In this document: positions 1 to 7,697 of the stretch, piece after piece
Numbering within the stretch: the stretch's first letter is position 1
Layout of the letters: each line of letters begins with the position of its first letter
Assembly: GCA_030432295.1 (NCBI GenBank)
Contig: JAUIHI010000040.1
Coordinates: 1 to 57,616 of the forward strand
Direction of reading: 5' to 3'
DNA length: 57,616 nt
From: Anaerolineae bacterium
Lineage (GTDB): Bacteria; Chloroflexota; Anaerolineae; Caldilineales; Caldilineaceae
The notes under the pieces: model-generated
Database searches by the model: none
Told to the model about the DNA's origin: nothing
What the model saw: only the letters and a program-made list of their open reading frames with translations
Program-made: the position numbers and the translations under genes

Positions 1-70
1 CAGTCTCGTACTCTCTTACAACATGCTGCTTGAAGGCCACACTATATCGCTTGAGTACCGATTTTGTCAT
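1..70 (-). CDS. IS transposase OrfA-like, N-terminal fragment (cut by window edge)
   Basis: Reading the minus strand from the ATG at 70-68 gives 23 codons, open to the window edge. They begin MTKSVLKRYSVAFKQHVV, a pattern typical of the first helix of IS3-type OrfA / HTH transposases (basic, then Y-S-x-x-F-K-x-x-V-V). A GGAG lies about 11 nt upstream (82-85). Only the start is present, so the family cannot be fixed. The flanking first ~130 bases are AT-richer than the rest of the window, as expected for an insertion sequence end. I could not locate the terminal inverted repeat. Confidence 0.6.
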   Translation of the reverse strand, partial: MTKSVLKRYSVAFKQHVVREYET

Positions 71-144
71 CTTTCCAGAGTCTCCTTCTTGGTTTTGACT
101 CTGTCAATATATATCAGGACGGTACAATAGTAATCGTATCCCTC

Positions 145-189
145 GCCCCGTTCCTGACTCCTCCCCCGAGGACAGGAACGGGGCTTTTT
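145..189 (+). terminator. Intrinsic terminator-like hairpin
   Basis: Twelve-base perfect arms at 145-156 and 173-184 are followed by TTTTTA on the plus strand. No plus-strand gene is seen upstream inside the window; it may stop transcription leaving the insertion sequence end. Confidence 0.6.
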
Positions 190-190
190 A

Positions 191-233
191 TGAAAAAAGA
201 GAAGTGCGACTTTCCTCAAAAAGTTGCACTTCT
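191..233 (-). terminator. Intrinsic terminator of the ABC-RNase-barstar operon
   Basis: Fourteen-base arms (200-213 and 220-233, one G-T wobble) with a six-base loop are followed on the minus strand by a run of six T (193-198). It lies 33 bp beyond the barstar stop codon, so it is the natural end of that operon. Confidence 0.75.
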
Positions 234-265
234 TCGGTCTGTCGTCCGCGGTCAGCGGTCCATCC

Positions 266-709
266 TCACACCCACGCCACATCCGGCGCGGACCGGCCCG
301 CCTTGCGCAGCAGCACCACAAAGCCCCGGCCCTGGGCCTGCCAGCGTTGCGCGGCCTGGGCCAGAATCGAGCGGGCCGTGGCCCAATCCCCCGGCTGGGA
401 GCGGGCAAAGGCCGCGAAATCGTCCAGCAGAAGCAGATAGCCCTGGGCTTCGGGCATGGCATCCGGGTCGTTGACGATCTCCTCAAAGGCGTCCCAGTTC
501 TGGCCGAAATAGGCCGGGAAGCGCATAGCCGACGCCGAGCGGCTGAGAAAGGCCGGTTTGTCCGGGATATCCCCGCCGTCTACCCGAAAGACCGTCCAGC
601 CCAGGGCTTCGGCCCCGGCCAGGATATCCGCCGGTTTCTCTTTGGCATCCACCCGAAAGACGCCGGTCTGCTTTCCGTCCGCCAATAATCTGCGCAGTTT
701 GCCCCTCAC
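266..709 (-). CDS. Barstar-like ribonuclease inhibitor
   Basis: 147 residues. The region after about residue 40 follows the barstar fold pattern: a D-G-x-x-(I/L)-x-x-K-x-x-F segment, then the F-P-x-Y-F-G-x-N-W-D-A-F-x-E motif (around residues 84-97) that places the inhibitory helix, and a D-D-F strand near residue 115. Barstar family proteins bind and cap the active site of barnase-type guanyl RNases in the cytoplasm. The ATG overlaps the stop of the RNase gene by 4 bp (706-709), so the two are translationally coupled. That is the expected arrangement of an immunity protein with its nuclease. The pairing is inferred from family and adjacency; binding is not shown. Confidence 0.88.
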   Translation of the reverse strand: MRGKLRRLLADGKQTGVFRVDAKEKPADILAGAEALGWTVFRVDGGDIPDKPAFLSRSASAMRFPAYFGQNWDAFEEIVNDPDAMPEAQGYLLLLDDFAAFARSQPGDWATARSILAQAAQRWQAQGRGFVVLLRKAGRSAPDVAWV

Positions 710-1449
710 CGGATCACCTCCCGGAAGCTGTCGTAGTGATCGTCTGTGTAAAAGAGCAGGCCGTCCTCGCCCTCCACAATCCGCCGTGCGCCCCGGTCCG
801 GGGAGCCGGGGGTGATGACTGTGAACTCCCGATACCAGTCGAAGGGCTCGATAGGCAGAATCCTCTCCCGGTTCTGGAAGGTAGAATCGTCCTGGCGGAA
901 GGGGAAGGGGCCGTTGTTGTCGATCAGGCGAATGGTCTCTTGGGCCTCCGGCGGCAGGTCGTTGTAGAGAATATAGGGCAAACCGCTTTGGGAGCGGATG
1001 CGGGTAGGAGCGGCTGTGGCCGTGGGTGGCGCACGGGTCGGTGGTTGAGTAGCCGTGGAGGTGACTGTCGGCTGGCGGGTCGGGACAGATGTGTCGGTGG
1101 CGGTAGCCTCCGCGGTTGGCTGCTCCGTGGCCGCCAAAATTGCCGTCGGTGTGCCGGTTGGCTCGGTTGTTGGCGCGGTTGTGGCTGATTCGGTGGCAGT
1201 CGATTCGATGACCGCTACAGGCGTCGCTGTGTCAGCCGCGGGCGCGTCTGCAATCGGAGCCTCCGTACTCGGAGCCTCTGCCGTTGTCGCAACGGTTGCC
1301 GCCGGTGTGCCCAGCACGCCTTCCAGCAGTTCGTCGGGCACAGTGCCCGTGCGTAGATAGACGAAGAGAACGACGAGCAGTAGAATGCCCGTCCCCAGCA
1401 GAGACTGCCAGCGGGGGCGTTGGGTCGGGGTCGGGGTTTTCTTTGTCAT
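706..1449 (-). CDS. Membrane-anchored or exported guanyl-specific RNase (RNase N1/T1/Sa family)
   Basis: 247 residues. A basic N-terminus precedes a membrane helix (about 14-33), a long Ala/Thr/Pro-rich spacer (about 45-150) and a C-terminal RNase domain (about 156-247). The domain closely follows RNase Sa: the L-P-P-E-A start, the G-P-F-P-x-x-Q-D block, F-Q-N-R-E (guanine site), catalytic Glu208 in W-Y-R-E-F, Arg222/Arg223 in R-G-A-R-R-I, and catalytic His238 in D-D-H-Y. All catalytic residues expected for the family are present. The spacer would display the nuclease outside the cell. The start overlaps the ABC gene stop (1446-1449) and the stop overlaps the barstar start, giving a three-gene operon. 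The role (competition, nutrient RNA scavenging or defence) is unknown. Confidence 0.88.
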   Translation of the reverse strand: MTKKTPTPTQRPRWQSLLGTGILLLVVLFVYLRTGTVPDELLEGVLGTPAATVATTAEAPSTEAPIADAPAADTATPVAVIESTATESATTAPTTEPTGTPTAILAATEQPTAEATATDTSVPTRQPTVTSTATQPPTRAPPTATAAPTRIRSQSGLPYILYNDLPPEAQETIRLIDNNGPFPFRQDDSTFQNRERILPIEPFDWYREFTVITPGSPDRGARRIVEGEDGLLFYTDDHYDSFREVIR

Positions 1450-3302
1450 TGCGAGATTTCGGCTGCTTCCACAGGTTCGTCAGCGCCGATGAACTGGCGC
1501 TCGTAGAGATTTTTGTAGACGCCGTCCAGTGCCAGTAGCTCCCCGTGCTTGCCCTTTTCCACAATCTTGCCGTCCTGAATCACGCAGATTATATCCGCAT
1601 TGCGGATGGTGCTCAGCCGGTGGGCGATGACGACAGATGTGCGGCCCTTGAGGAGATTGTCCAGAGCCTCCTGGATCAGGGCTTCGGTCACTGTATCCAC
1701 GCTGGCTGTGGCTTCGTCCATCACCAGAATGCGGGGATCGGCCAGGACGGCCCGGGCAATGCAGACCAGTTGACGCTGGCCCACCGAAAGGTTGACGCCG
1801 CCCTCCACAATCGGCGTTTCGTAGCCGTTGACCAAATCCACAATAAATTCGTGGGCGTTGGACATCCGGGCCGCAGACTCCACATCTTCCTGGCTGGCGC
1901 TGGGGCGGCCAAAGCGAATGTTGTCGGCCACTGTGCCGGGGAAGAGGAACGGCTCCTGGGAGACCAGCCCCATCTGCCTGCGCAGGGACTGCTGGGAAAC
2001 AGTGCGCACGTCGATACCGTCGATGCGCACTGTGCCGTCGGTTACGTCGTAGTAGCGCCCCACCAGATTGGCGATGGACGATTTGCCCGCGCCCGTCGGC
2101 CCTACCAGCGCCACCATCTGGCCCGGTTGAATGACGAGGGAAACGTCGTGCAGCACTTCCGTCTCCGGGTTGTAGGAAAAATATACCCGGTCCAGTTCGA
2201 TGCGCCCGTCAATCGGGGGCATTTCGGCTGGCGTCTCCGGCTCCGGCACTTCGGGAACCGTATCCAGCAGTTCGAGGACCCGTTCACCGCCGGCCATTGC
2301 CTGCTGAAATGTGGTGTAGAGTTGGCTGAGTTCCTGCACAGGCTGGAAGAAGCGAGTGACGTAGGCCAGAAAAGCGACAATAATGCCCAGGGTCAGGTCC
2401 CCAGCCGTCACAGCCCGCCCGCCAAACCAGAGCACGACTGCTGTGGAAAGGACGCCCAAAAAGTCCATTGTGGGCAGAAAGACGAAGGATAGACTCATCG
2501 CCTGCACATTGGCGTCCCGGTTGGCTTCGTTGACTGTGGCAAAGCGGCTCTGGGTCTCCTCCTCCTGGGCAAAGGCCTGGATGACCCGCATACCGGTCAG
2601 GTCTTCGGCCAGCGCGCCGATCACCGAGGCCACGCTGCGGCGGGTTTCGCGAAAGGCGCTCTTGGCGTGGCCGGAAAAGATGCGGGTGGCAATCAGCATC
2701 AGCGGGATGACGCTGAAGGTAATCAGCGCCAGGCGGGGGCTCATCGTCAGCATCACAATGACCGTGCCCACCAGAATCAGCACATCACCCACCAAGGTAA
2801 TCAGCCCCTGGGAGAGCAGTTCGTTGATCACCGCCACGTCACTGATCACCCGAGAGATGGTCACGCCGATGATATTCTTGTCGTGATAGCCCAGAGAGAG
2901 GCGCTGCAAATGCTCCACCAGGCGCAGGCGCAGGGTTGCCAGCACCCGTTGCCCCACCCAGGAGAGGAGATAGCGCTGGCCTGCGGTGGTGAGGTATAGC
3001 CCCACAAAGGCAGCCCCCATCGCCAGGCAGATCTGCCCCAAGCTCGCAGCATCTTTGGTGGCGATAGCGCCGTCGATGGCGACTTTCATCAGATAGGGTA
3101 CAGCCAGGGTCAGCCCGGTGGCGAGCAGCATCAGCACGAAAGCCCCCACCATTTTGACCGCGTGGGGGCGCAGGAAAGCCAGCAGCCGCCGGGTTACATG
3201 CGGGTCGAAGGCCCGCCCTTCTTTTTCATTTTCATTTGCCAGGGAGCGCAACGCGCGATTTGGCCCGCCACTGCGTCCGACCGATCCGATTGAGAAGCTC
3301 AT
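1446..3302 (-). CDS. ABC exporter half-transporter, consensus-site subunit
   Basis: 618 residues: an ABC transmembrane domain (about 50-340) followed by a nucleotide-binding domain. Walker A is GPTGAGKS at 401-408, the signature is LSVGQ at 505-509 (canonical LSGGQ), Walker B ends D529-E530 with the catalytic Glu present, and the switch His is H561. The altered signature with intact Glu/His is what one subunit of a heterodimeric exporter (BmrCD, TM287/288 type) shows. The partner candidate is the next gene upstream (3612-5393), which carries the complementary defects. Substrate cannot be told from sequence. It is co-transcribed with the RNase gene through a 4-bp overlap. Confidence 0.9.
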   Translation of the reverse strand: MSFSIGSVGRSGGPNRALRSLANENEKEGRAFDPHVTRRLLAFLRPHAVKMVGAFVLMLLATGLTLAVPYLMKVAIDGAIATKDAASLGQICLAMGAAFVGLYLTTAGQRYLLSWVGQRVLATLRLRLVEHLQRLSLGYHDKNIIGVTISRVISDVAVINELLSQGLITLVGDVLILVGTVIVMLTMSPRLALITFSVIPLMLIATRIFSGHAKSAFRETRRSVASVIGALAEDLTGMRVIQAFAQEEETQSRFATVNEANRDANVQAMSLSFVFLPTMDFLGVLSTAVVLWFGGRAVTAGDLTLGIIVAFLAYVTRFFQPVQELSQLYTTFQQAMAGGERVLELLDTVPEVPEPETPAEMPPIDGRIELDRVYFSYNPETEVLHDVSLVIQPGQMVALVGPTGAGKSSIANLVGRYYDVTDGTVRIDGIDVRTVSQQSLRRQMGLVSQEPFLFPGTVADNIRFGRPSASQEDVESAARMSNAHEFIVDLVNGYETPIVEGGVNLSVGQRQLVCIARAVLADPRILVMDEATASVDTVTEALIQEALDNLLKGRTSVVIAHRLSTIRNADIICVIQDGKIVEKGKHGELLALDGVYKNLYERQFIGADEPVEAAEISQ

Positions 3303-3611
3303 AGTATTTTCGACTGGTGGTTGGTGAGTTGTGAATTGTAAATGAGTGCGTCTGGCGAGTGAACAGTTATCAGTAATCGGTGATCAGTAACCAGTCTGTC
3401 GCGCTGATACTCACTGTTTACTGGCCTGGCTACCCGACAGTTTAGGACGCAGAAGGACAAATCGTGTCAATCCACTCAGGGAGCGTCGGTTGAGCTTGTC
3501 GAAACCAGCGGCTTAGACGGTAATTTCTCGTAGACCCGGTCCTTGGTTTCGACAGGCTCAACCGGCGTCGCTAGTCCACTGGTCACTGATAACTGCTTAC
3601 TGCTCGCTGGC
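3303..3611. repeat. Repeat-filled spacer between the two ABC genes
   Basis: No gene is visible. Short direct repeats of a CAGTAAxCxGTGATCAGTAACCAGT type lie around 3366-3395 and a related copy around 3580-3600. An inverted repeat with 20-base arms (3488-3507 and 3544-3563, one mismatch; core GGTTGAGCTTGTCGAAACCA) could form a hairpin in the transcript between the two half-transporters. This core is a repeat seen widely in bacterial genomes. Confidence 0.7.
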
Positions 3612-5393
3612 TTACGCCCGTTCTAGCTGTCCCTGATAAATCCGCTGGTAGAGCGACGACGTTGCCAGCAACTCCTCGTGGGTTCCCGCGCCGGTCACCC
3701 GGCCCCGCTCCAAAATGAGGATCAGATCGGCCATGCGCACGGTACTCAAGCGCTGGGCGATGATGACCGATGTGCGCCCTTCCATCAGCCGGTTCAGCGC
3801 CTTCTGGATCAGCCGCTCGGTCTCCGTGTCCACGCTGGCCGTGGCATCGTCGAGAATGAGGATGCGGGGGTCTTTGAGCAGGGCACGGGCAATCGCCATC
3901 CGTTGCCGCTGGCCGCCGGAAAGGGTCGATCCCCGCTCGCCTACCTCTGTGTTATAGCCGTCCGCCATCTCCATAATAAAGTTGTGGGCCTGGGCTGCTT
4001 TGGCCGCTTCGATCACCTCCTCGTCTGTGGCATCGGGCCGCCCAAAGGCGATATTCTCCCGAATGGTCGTGGCGAAGAGGGTAGACTCCTGCAGAACAAT
4101 GCCGATCTGGCTGCGCAGGGAGGCCTGGGTGATGTGGCGGATGTCGTGGCCGTCAATCGTCACCCGGCCCGCGCTGGGGTCGTAGAAGCGGGGGATGAGA
4201 TTGATCACCGACGATTTACCCGATCCGGTCGGGCCCAGCAGCGCCAGCACCTGCCCCGGCTTCACATCGAAGGAGACGCTGTTCAACACCCGGCGGGAGC
4301 CGCTATAGGCGAAGCTCACATCTTCAAAGCACAGGTGGCCCTGCACAGGCGGCAAGGGTTGGGCGTTCGGCTCGTCCTGCACCTGGGACTCCGCGTCCAG
4401 AATCTCGAAGACCCGCTCGGCAGACGCACCGGCCTGGGCAATGGCCGGGATAATCATCCCAAAGCGGCGCACCGGCCCGGCCATCTGCCCCAGATAGGTG
4501 GTGAAGGCGATCAGATCGCCCAGGGTAATCAGGTCATTGATGACCAGCGATCCGCCATACCAGAGGATAAAGACCGTAGATGCGTTGGCAATCAGGTCCA
4601 TCAGTGGGATATTGAGCGCCTGAAGTCGGGCTGCCTCTGCCGACAGGCCGAACCAATTGCGATTCTCAGTCTCAAAACGTTCGATTTCCTTGTCTTCCTG
4701 GGCAAAGGCTTTGACAATGCGCGCGCCCCGCAAGTTCTGTTCCAGCCGGGTGGTGAGAACAGCCATCTGCTGCTGGATTGCCAGCGAAAGGGGGCGGAAG
4801 CGAACGCCGAAGCGGGTTGCCTGATAGGCCAGAATCGGCATAGCTGCCAGGGCCAGCAGGGCCAGTTTGGGGTTCATCAGCAGCAGGGCAATGGCCGTGC
4901 CGATCAGCAGAACGACGGCGTTGACCAGTCCCAACACAGCCCGCCCGGTCAGAAAGCGGATCCGATCCACATCCTGCATGGCCCGCGACAGCAACTGGCC
5001 GGACTCTGTGCGGTCGTGATAGTCGAAGGAGAGGTGGCTGAGCCGTTCCAGCATGGAATTGCGCAGATCGTAGGCCACGCTCTGGGAGGCCATTTCTGTC
5101 CAGCGTCCCTGCAAATAGGTGAAGATGCCGCGCACGACAGTCAGCCCCAGCAGGGCCAGCACCGACCAGGTGAGCAGACGGCTGTTGCCGGCGTCAATGC
5201 CCTGATCGATAATCCAGCGGATGAATTGGGGCGTGGCCAGCGTAAGCAGCGTAATCCCTACCAGCGCCCCGTATGCGCCAGCGGTGAGTTGCCAATAGTT
5301 GCGCAGCAGAAAAAAAGCGCGCAGGAGATAGCGGCGGTGTTCGGGTGCTGGGACAGGCTTGATGAGCGGAGGAGTAGCGGTTGTGGTGGTCAT
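3612..5393 (-). CDS. ABC exporter half-transporter, degenerate-site subunit
   Basis: 593 residues with an ABC type-1 transmembrane domain (about 30-330) and a nucleotide-binding domain. Walker A is GPTGSGKS (387-394) and the signature is a canonical LSGGQ (491-495). Walker B ends D515-D516, with Asp in place of the catalytic Glu, and the switch histidine is replaced by Gln547 (I-A-Q-R-L-S). These two changes together mark the non-hydrolysing site of heterodimeric exporters. The altered LSVGQ signature in the downstream subunit would complete the same degenerate site. It lies first in the minus-strand series, with a candidate promoter at 5433-5462. Confidence 0.9.
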   Translation of the reverse strand: MTTTTATPPLIKPVPAPEHRRYLLRAFFLLRNYWQLTAGAYGALVGITLLTLATPQFIRWIIDQGIDAGNSRLLTWSVLALLGLTVVRGIFTYLQGRWTEMASQSVAYDLRNSMLERLSHLSFDYHDRTESGQLLSRAMQDVDRIRFLTGRAVLGLVNAVVLLIGTAIALLLMNPKLALLALAAMPILAYQATRFGVRFRPLSLAIQQQMAVLTTRLEQNLRGARIVKAFAQEDKEIERFETENRNWFGLSAEAARLQALNIPLMDLIANASTVFILWYGGSLVINDLITLGDLIAFTTYLGQMAGPVRRFGMIIPAIAQAGASAERVFEILDAESQVQDEPNAQPLPPVQGHLCFEDVSFAYSGSRRVLNSVSFDVKPGQVLALLGPTGSGKSSVINLIPRFYDPSAGRVTIDGHDIRHITQASLRSQIGIVLQESTLFATTIRENIAFGRPDATDEEVIEAAKAAQAHNFIMEMADGYNTEVGERGSTLSGGQRQRMAIARALLKDPRILILDDATASVDTETERLIQKALNRLMEGRTSVIIAQRLSTVRMADLILILERGRVTGAGTHEELLATSSLYQRIYQGQLERA

Positions 5394-5432
5394 GGGTACA
5401 AATCCGGTTTAGTTGGAGGATAGCCTGAACGG

Positions 5433-5462
5433 ATTGTATCACAAGCGGTGAAGTTTGTGTAA
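5433..5462 (-). promoter_or_regulatory. Candidate sigma-70 promoter for the ABC genes
   Basis: On the minus strand TTACAC (5462-5457), an 18-nt spacer and TACAAT (5438-5433) lie about 40 nt before the ATG at 5393. Match to consensus is moderate; read by eye only. Confidence 0.4.
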
Positions 5463-5573
5463 CGCGTTTTACGGAATGCTTGTATGAAATGGCAGAGAAA
5501 TAGTAGCGTAGCCGATTTTCGGGTATAGTAAACGGCTGAAATTCTCGATTCGTTCTTACAAAGGCACTGCTCT

Positions 5574-6356
5574 ATGCAAAACGGTTTAGAAAGCCCACTT
5601 CTCATCGGCCTGACCTCCAAACACGGCAACCGGGAATGGGTGGAAAAGAACACCCGCAACTATCTGGCTATGCTGGCCGAACTGGGCGCGACGCCTGTGC
5701 TGCTCTCGCCGGACGAAGCGGCCACACTGCCCGATGGCACGACGTATCTGCCCGACGATTCGGGACGCTTGCCCAGAGAAGTGCTGGCCCATTTGGACGG
5801 GCTGATCCTCTCCGGGGGCGGCGATGTCCATCCCCGCTACTTCGGCGCGGAGCTGGACGGGGCAGATCTGCAGTCAATTTCCGAAGCCAGGGACGAACTG
5901 GAAATTGCTCTCTCCCAGCAGGCCCTGGCCCTGGATATGCCTCTCTTTGGCATCTGCCGGGGTTGCCAGGTGTTGAATGTGGCCGCCGGTGGCGGAATGG
6001 TGCAGGATTTTCCCGACCACCGCTCGGACACGAACAATCCTGTGCTGCACGAAGTCTCTCTGTTGCCCGGCAGCCGTTTGGCGGAAATAATCGGCGGTAC
6101 TTCCCTGGCCGTCAACACCTATCACCACCAGGGCGTGGACATTCCCACTTTAGCGCCGGGGATGCAGGCTGCTGCACTTTCCACTGCGCCCGATGAGTGG
6201 CTGGTCGAAGCCTACGAAAGTCGGTCCCATCGCTGGGTGGTGGGTGTCCAGTGGCATCCTGAACGGATATTTGAATTGCCCGACGGTCACCGACGGCTGT
6301 GGGAGAGTTTTATTGATGCGTGTGGAGAGCGGAGGAAAATAGTGAATGGTGAATAG
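5574..6356 (+). CDS. Gamma-glutamyl-gamma-aminobutyrate hydrolase-like class I glutamine amidotransferase (peptidase C26)
   Basis: 260 residues. The fold markers are in order: G-L-I-L-S-G-G-G-D-V-H-P (about 76-87), the nucleophile elbow G-I-C128-R-G-C-Q, a Y-H-H-Q-G-V-D segment, and the C-terminal Q-W-H-P-E carrying the catalytic His and Glu. PuuD-type enzymes of this family cleave gamma-glutamyl-GABA in putrescine breakdown; others act on folate polyglutamates, so the substrate is open. ATG is preceded by AAAGG about 8 nt upstream. A TATAGT at 5524-5529 may be the -10 element. It is followed by queA with an 80-bp gap containing GTGAATGGTGAATAG-type repeats. Confidence 0.82.
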   Translation: MQNGLESPLLIGLTSKHGNREWVEKNTRNYLAMLAELGATPVLLSPDEAATLPDGTTYLPDDSGRLPREVLAHLDGLILSGGGDVHPRYFGAELDGADLQSISEARDELEIALSQQALALDMPLFGICRGCQVLNVAAGGGMVQDFPDHRSDTNNPVLHEVSLLPGSRLAEIIGGTSLAVNTYHHQGVDIPTLAPGMQAAALSTAPDEWLVEAYESRSHRWVVGVQWHPERIFELPDGHRRLWESFIDACGERRKIVNGE

Positions 6357-6436
6357 GGAGTAGTGAATTGTGAATGGGTAGTGCGACCATCGACCTGCCA
6401 TTTGCAACTTCCCGCCTATCACCTGCCACTTTCAAA

Positions 6437-7552
6437 ATGCAAACATCACTTTTCGACTATAACCTGCCCCCTACTTTCATCGCTCAGCAGCCCGCGGAGC
6501 CACGTGACAGCAGCCGTCTGCTCGTGCTGCACCGGGAGAGCGGAGCGATAGAGCATCGCTATTTCAGCGACATCGGCGATTATTTGAACGCGGGGGATCT
6601 GCTCGTGGGCAACGACAGCCGGGTGATCCCCGCCCGTCTCCACGGCCACAAACCTACCGGCGGAGCAGTGGAGATTTTTCTCCTCCGCCAACTGGACGAA
6701 TCGGGCAGCCAATGGGAGTGTCTTGTCCGCGGCCGCGGCCTGACCGAAGGCGTCGAAATCAGCCTGGACGCCGCTGCCCAATCCCCAATATCCAATACCC
6801 AATCCCTGCGTGCCACAATCGTCTCCGTCCTCCCCTCCGGCTCTCGGGTCGTCAACTTTGCCGAACCTGTCCGCCCCTATCTGGACGAGTTGGGTGAGAT
6901 TCCTCTGCCGCCCTACATCACCGAATACAGCGGCGACGCAGAGCGCTATCAGACGATCTACAGCCGACCCGAAGGCAGTGTGGCCGCGCCGACCGCGGGC
7001 CTGCACTTCACGCCGGAATTGTTGCTGGCCTTGCGGGAAAAAGGGGTGGGCTGGGAGACTGTCACTTTGCACGTGGGGCTGGACACTTTTCGCCCTGTCA
7101 CGGCGGAGGCAGTGGAGGATCACGAAATTCACACCGAATGGGCGGGACTGTCGTCGCGCACGGCCAAGCAGATCAACGAAACCACCCTGGCGGGCGGGCG
7201 GGTGGTGGCGGTGGGCACGACTTCTGTGCGCACGCTGGAGTGGGGCGGGACCGGTGCCCAGGGCATCGATCCCTACGACACAAACGCCTGTCCGTGGAAA
7301 CGGGTCGCTGCCTTTGAGGGTACGGTCAACCTTTTCATTCGCCCTGGCTACCGCTACCGGGCCGTGGACGCGCTTGTCACCAACTTTCACCTGCCCCGCT
7401 CGTCTTTGCTGATGCTGGTGAGCGCTTTTGTGGCCCAGGCCCACAGGGACGATCCCGATGCGGGGCGACGGATTCTGTTGGATGCGTACGAGATTGCCAA
7501 AGCCGACGGCTATCGCTTCTTCAGCTTTGGCGACGCGATGCTGATTCTCTGA
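6437..7552 (+). CDS. queA: S-adenosylmethionine:tRNA ribosyltransferase-isomerase
   Basis: 371 residues from ATG 6437; the frame is open further upstream, but only from here does the protein begin with the family's F-D-Y-x-L-P start. QueA motifs present: D-S-S-R-L-L-V-L, Y-F-S-D-I-x-D-Y-L, L-L-V-x-N-D-S-R-V-I-P-A-R-L, A-A-P-T-A-G-L-H-F-T, H-V-G-L-D-T-F-R-P-V, G-T-T-S-V-R-T-L-E and F-H-L-P-R-S-S-L-L-M-L-V. It converts preQ1-tRNA to epoxyqueuosine-tRNA in wobble-base modification. Odd point: residues 116-123 (S-P-I-S-N-T-Q-S) are encoded by a genomic repeat (17-mer at 6787-6803) also found near 16851, so a repeat has expanded this protein in frame. Confidence 0.95.
   Translation: MQTSLFDYNLPPTFIAQQPAEPRDSSRLLVLHRESGAIEHRYFSDIGDYLNAGDLLVGNDSRVIPARLHGHKPTGGAVEIFLLRQLDESGSQWECLVRGRGLTEGVEISLDAAAQSPISNTQSLRATIVSVLPSGSRVVNFAEPVRPYLDELGEIPLPPYITEYSGDAERYQTIYSRPEGSVAAPTAGLHFTPELLLALREKGVGWETVTLHVGLDTFRPVTAEAVEDHEIHTEWAGLSSRTAKQINETTLAGGRVVAVGTTSVRTLEWGGTGAQGIDPYDTNACPWKRVAAFEGTVNLFIRPGYRYRAVDALVTNFHLPRSSLLMLVSAFVAQAHRDDPDAGRRILLDAYEIAKADGYRFFSFGDAMLIL
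6787..6803 (+). repeat. 17-bp repeat inside queA (copy of 16851-16867)
   Basis: AATATCCAATACCCAAT is identical to the right arm of the inverted repeat at 16802-16867. It lies in frame within queA and adds no stop codon. Confidence 0.85.
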
Positions 7553-7583
7553 CGTTACCCGTTCCCCCGGTGGGGTTAAATTT

Positions 7584-7650
7584 TGTATACACGGATAAAA
7601 AGGAACACGGACAGCCTGACTGTCCGTGTTCCTTTTTATCCGTGTATACA
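7584..7650. terminator. Perfect 31-bp-arm palindrome between convergent genes (repeat family copy 1)
   Basis: The arms at 7584-7614 and 7620-7650 are perfectly complementary with a five-base loop. The core reads TGTATACACGGATAAAAAGG. It sits between queA (plus) and the subtilase (minus), where a bidirectional terminator is expected. The same palindrome recurs at 10373-10440, sharing arm sequence and the AGCCTGA loop core. Confidence 0.75.
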
Positions 7651-7697
7651 AGCCCTATCTCAGACCAGTGGATACAGGCATACCCACTGCTTACTCG

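Noticed and set aside
95-128. Plus-strand promoter TTGACT ... TACAAT
   Set aside because: The spacer is 22 nt, too long for sigma-70.
3678-5423. Plus-strand frame of about 581 codons across the ABC gene
   Set aside because: The minus frame has all ABC motifs; the plus frame is its complement and lacks a ribosome site.
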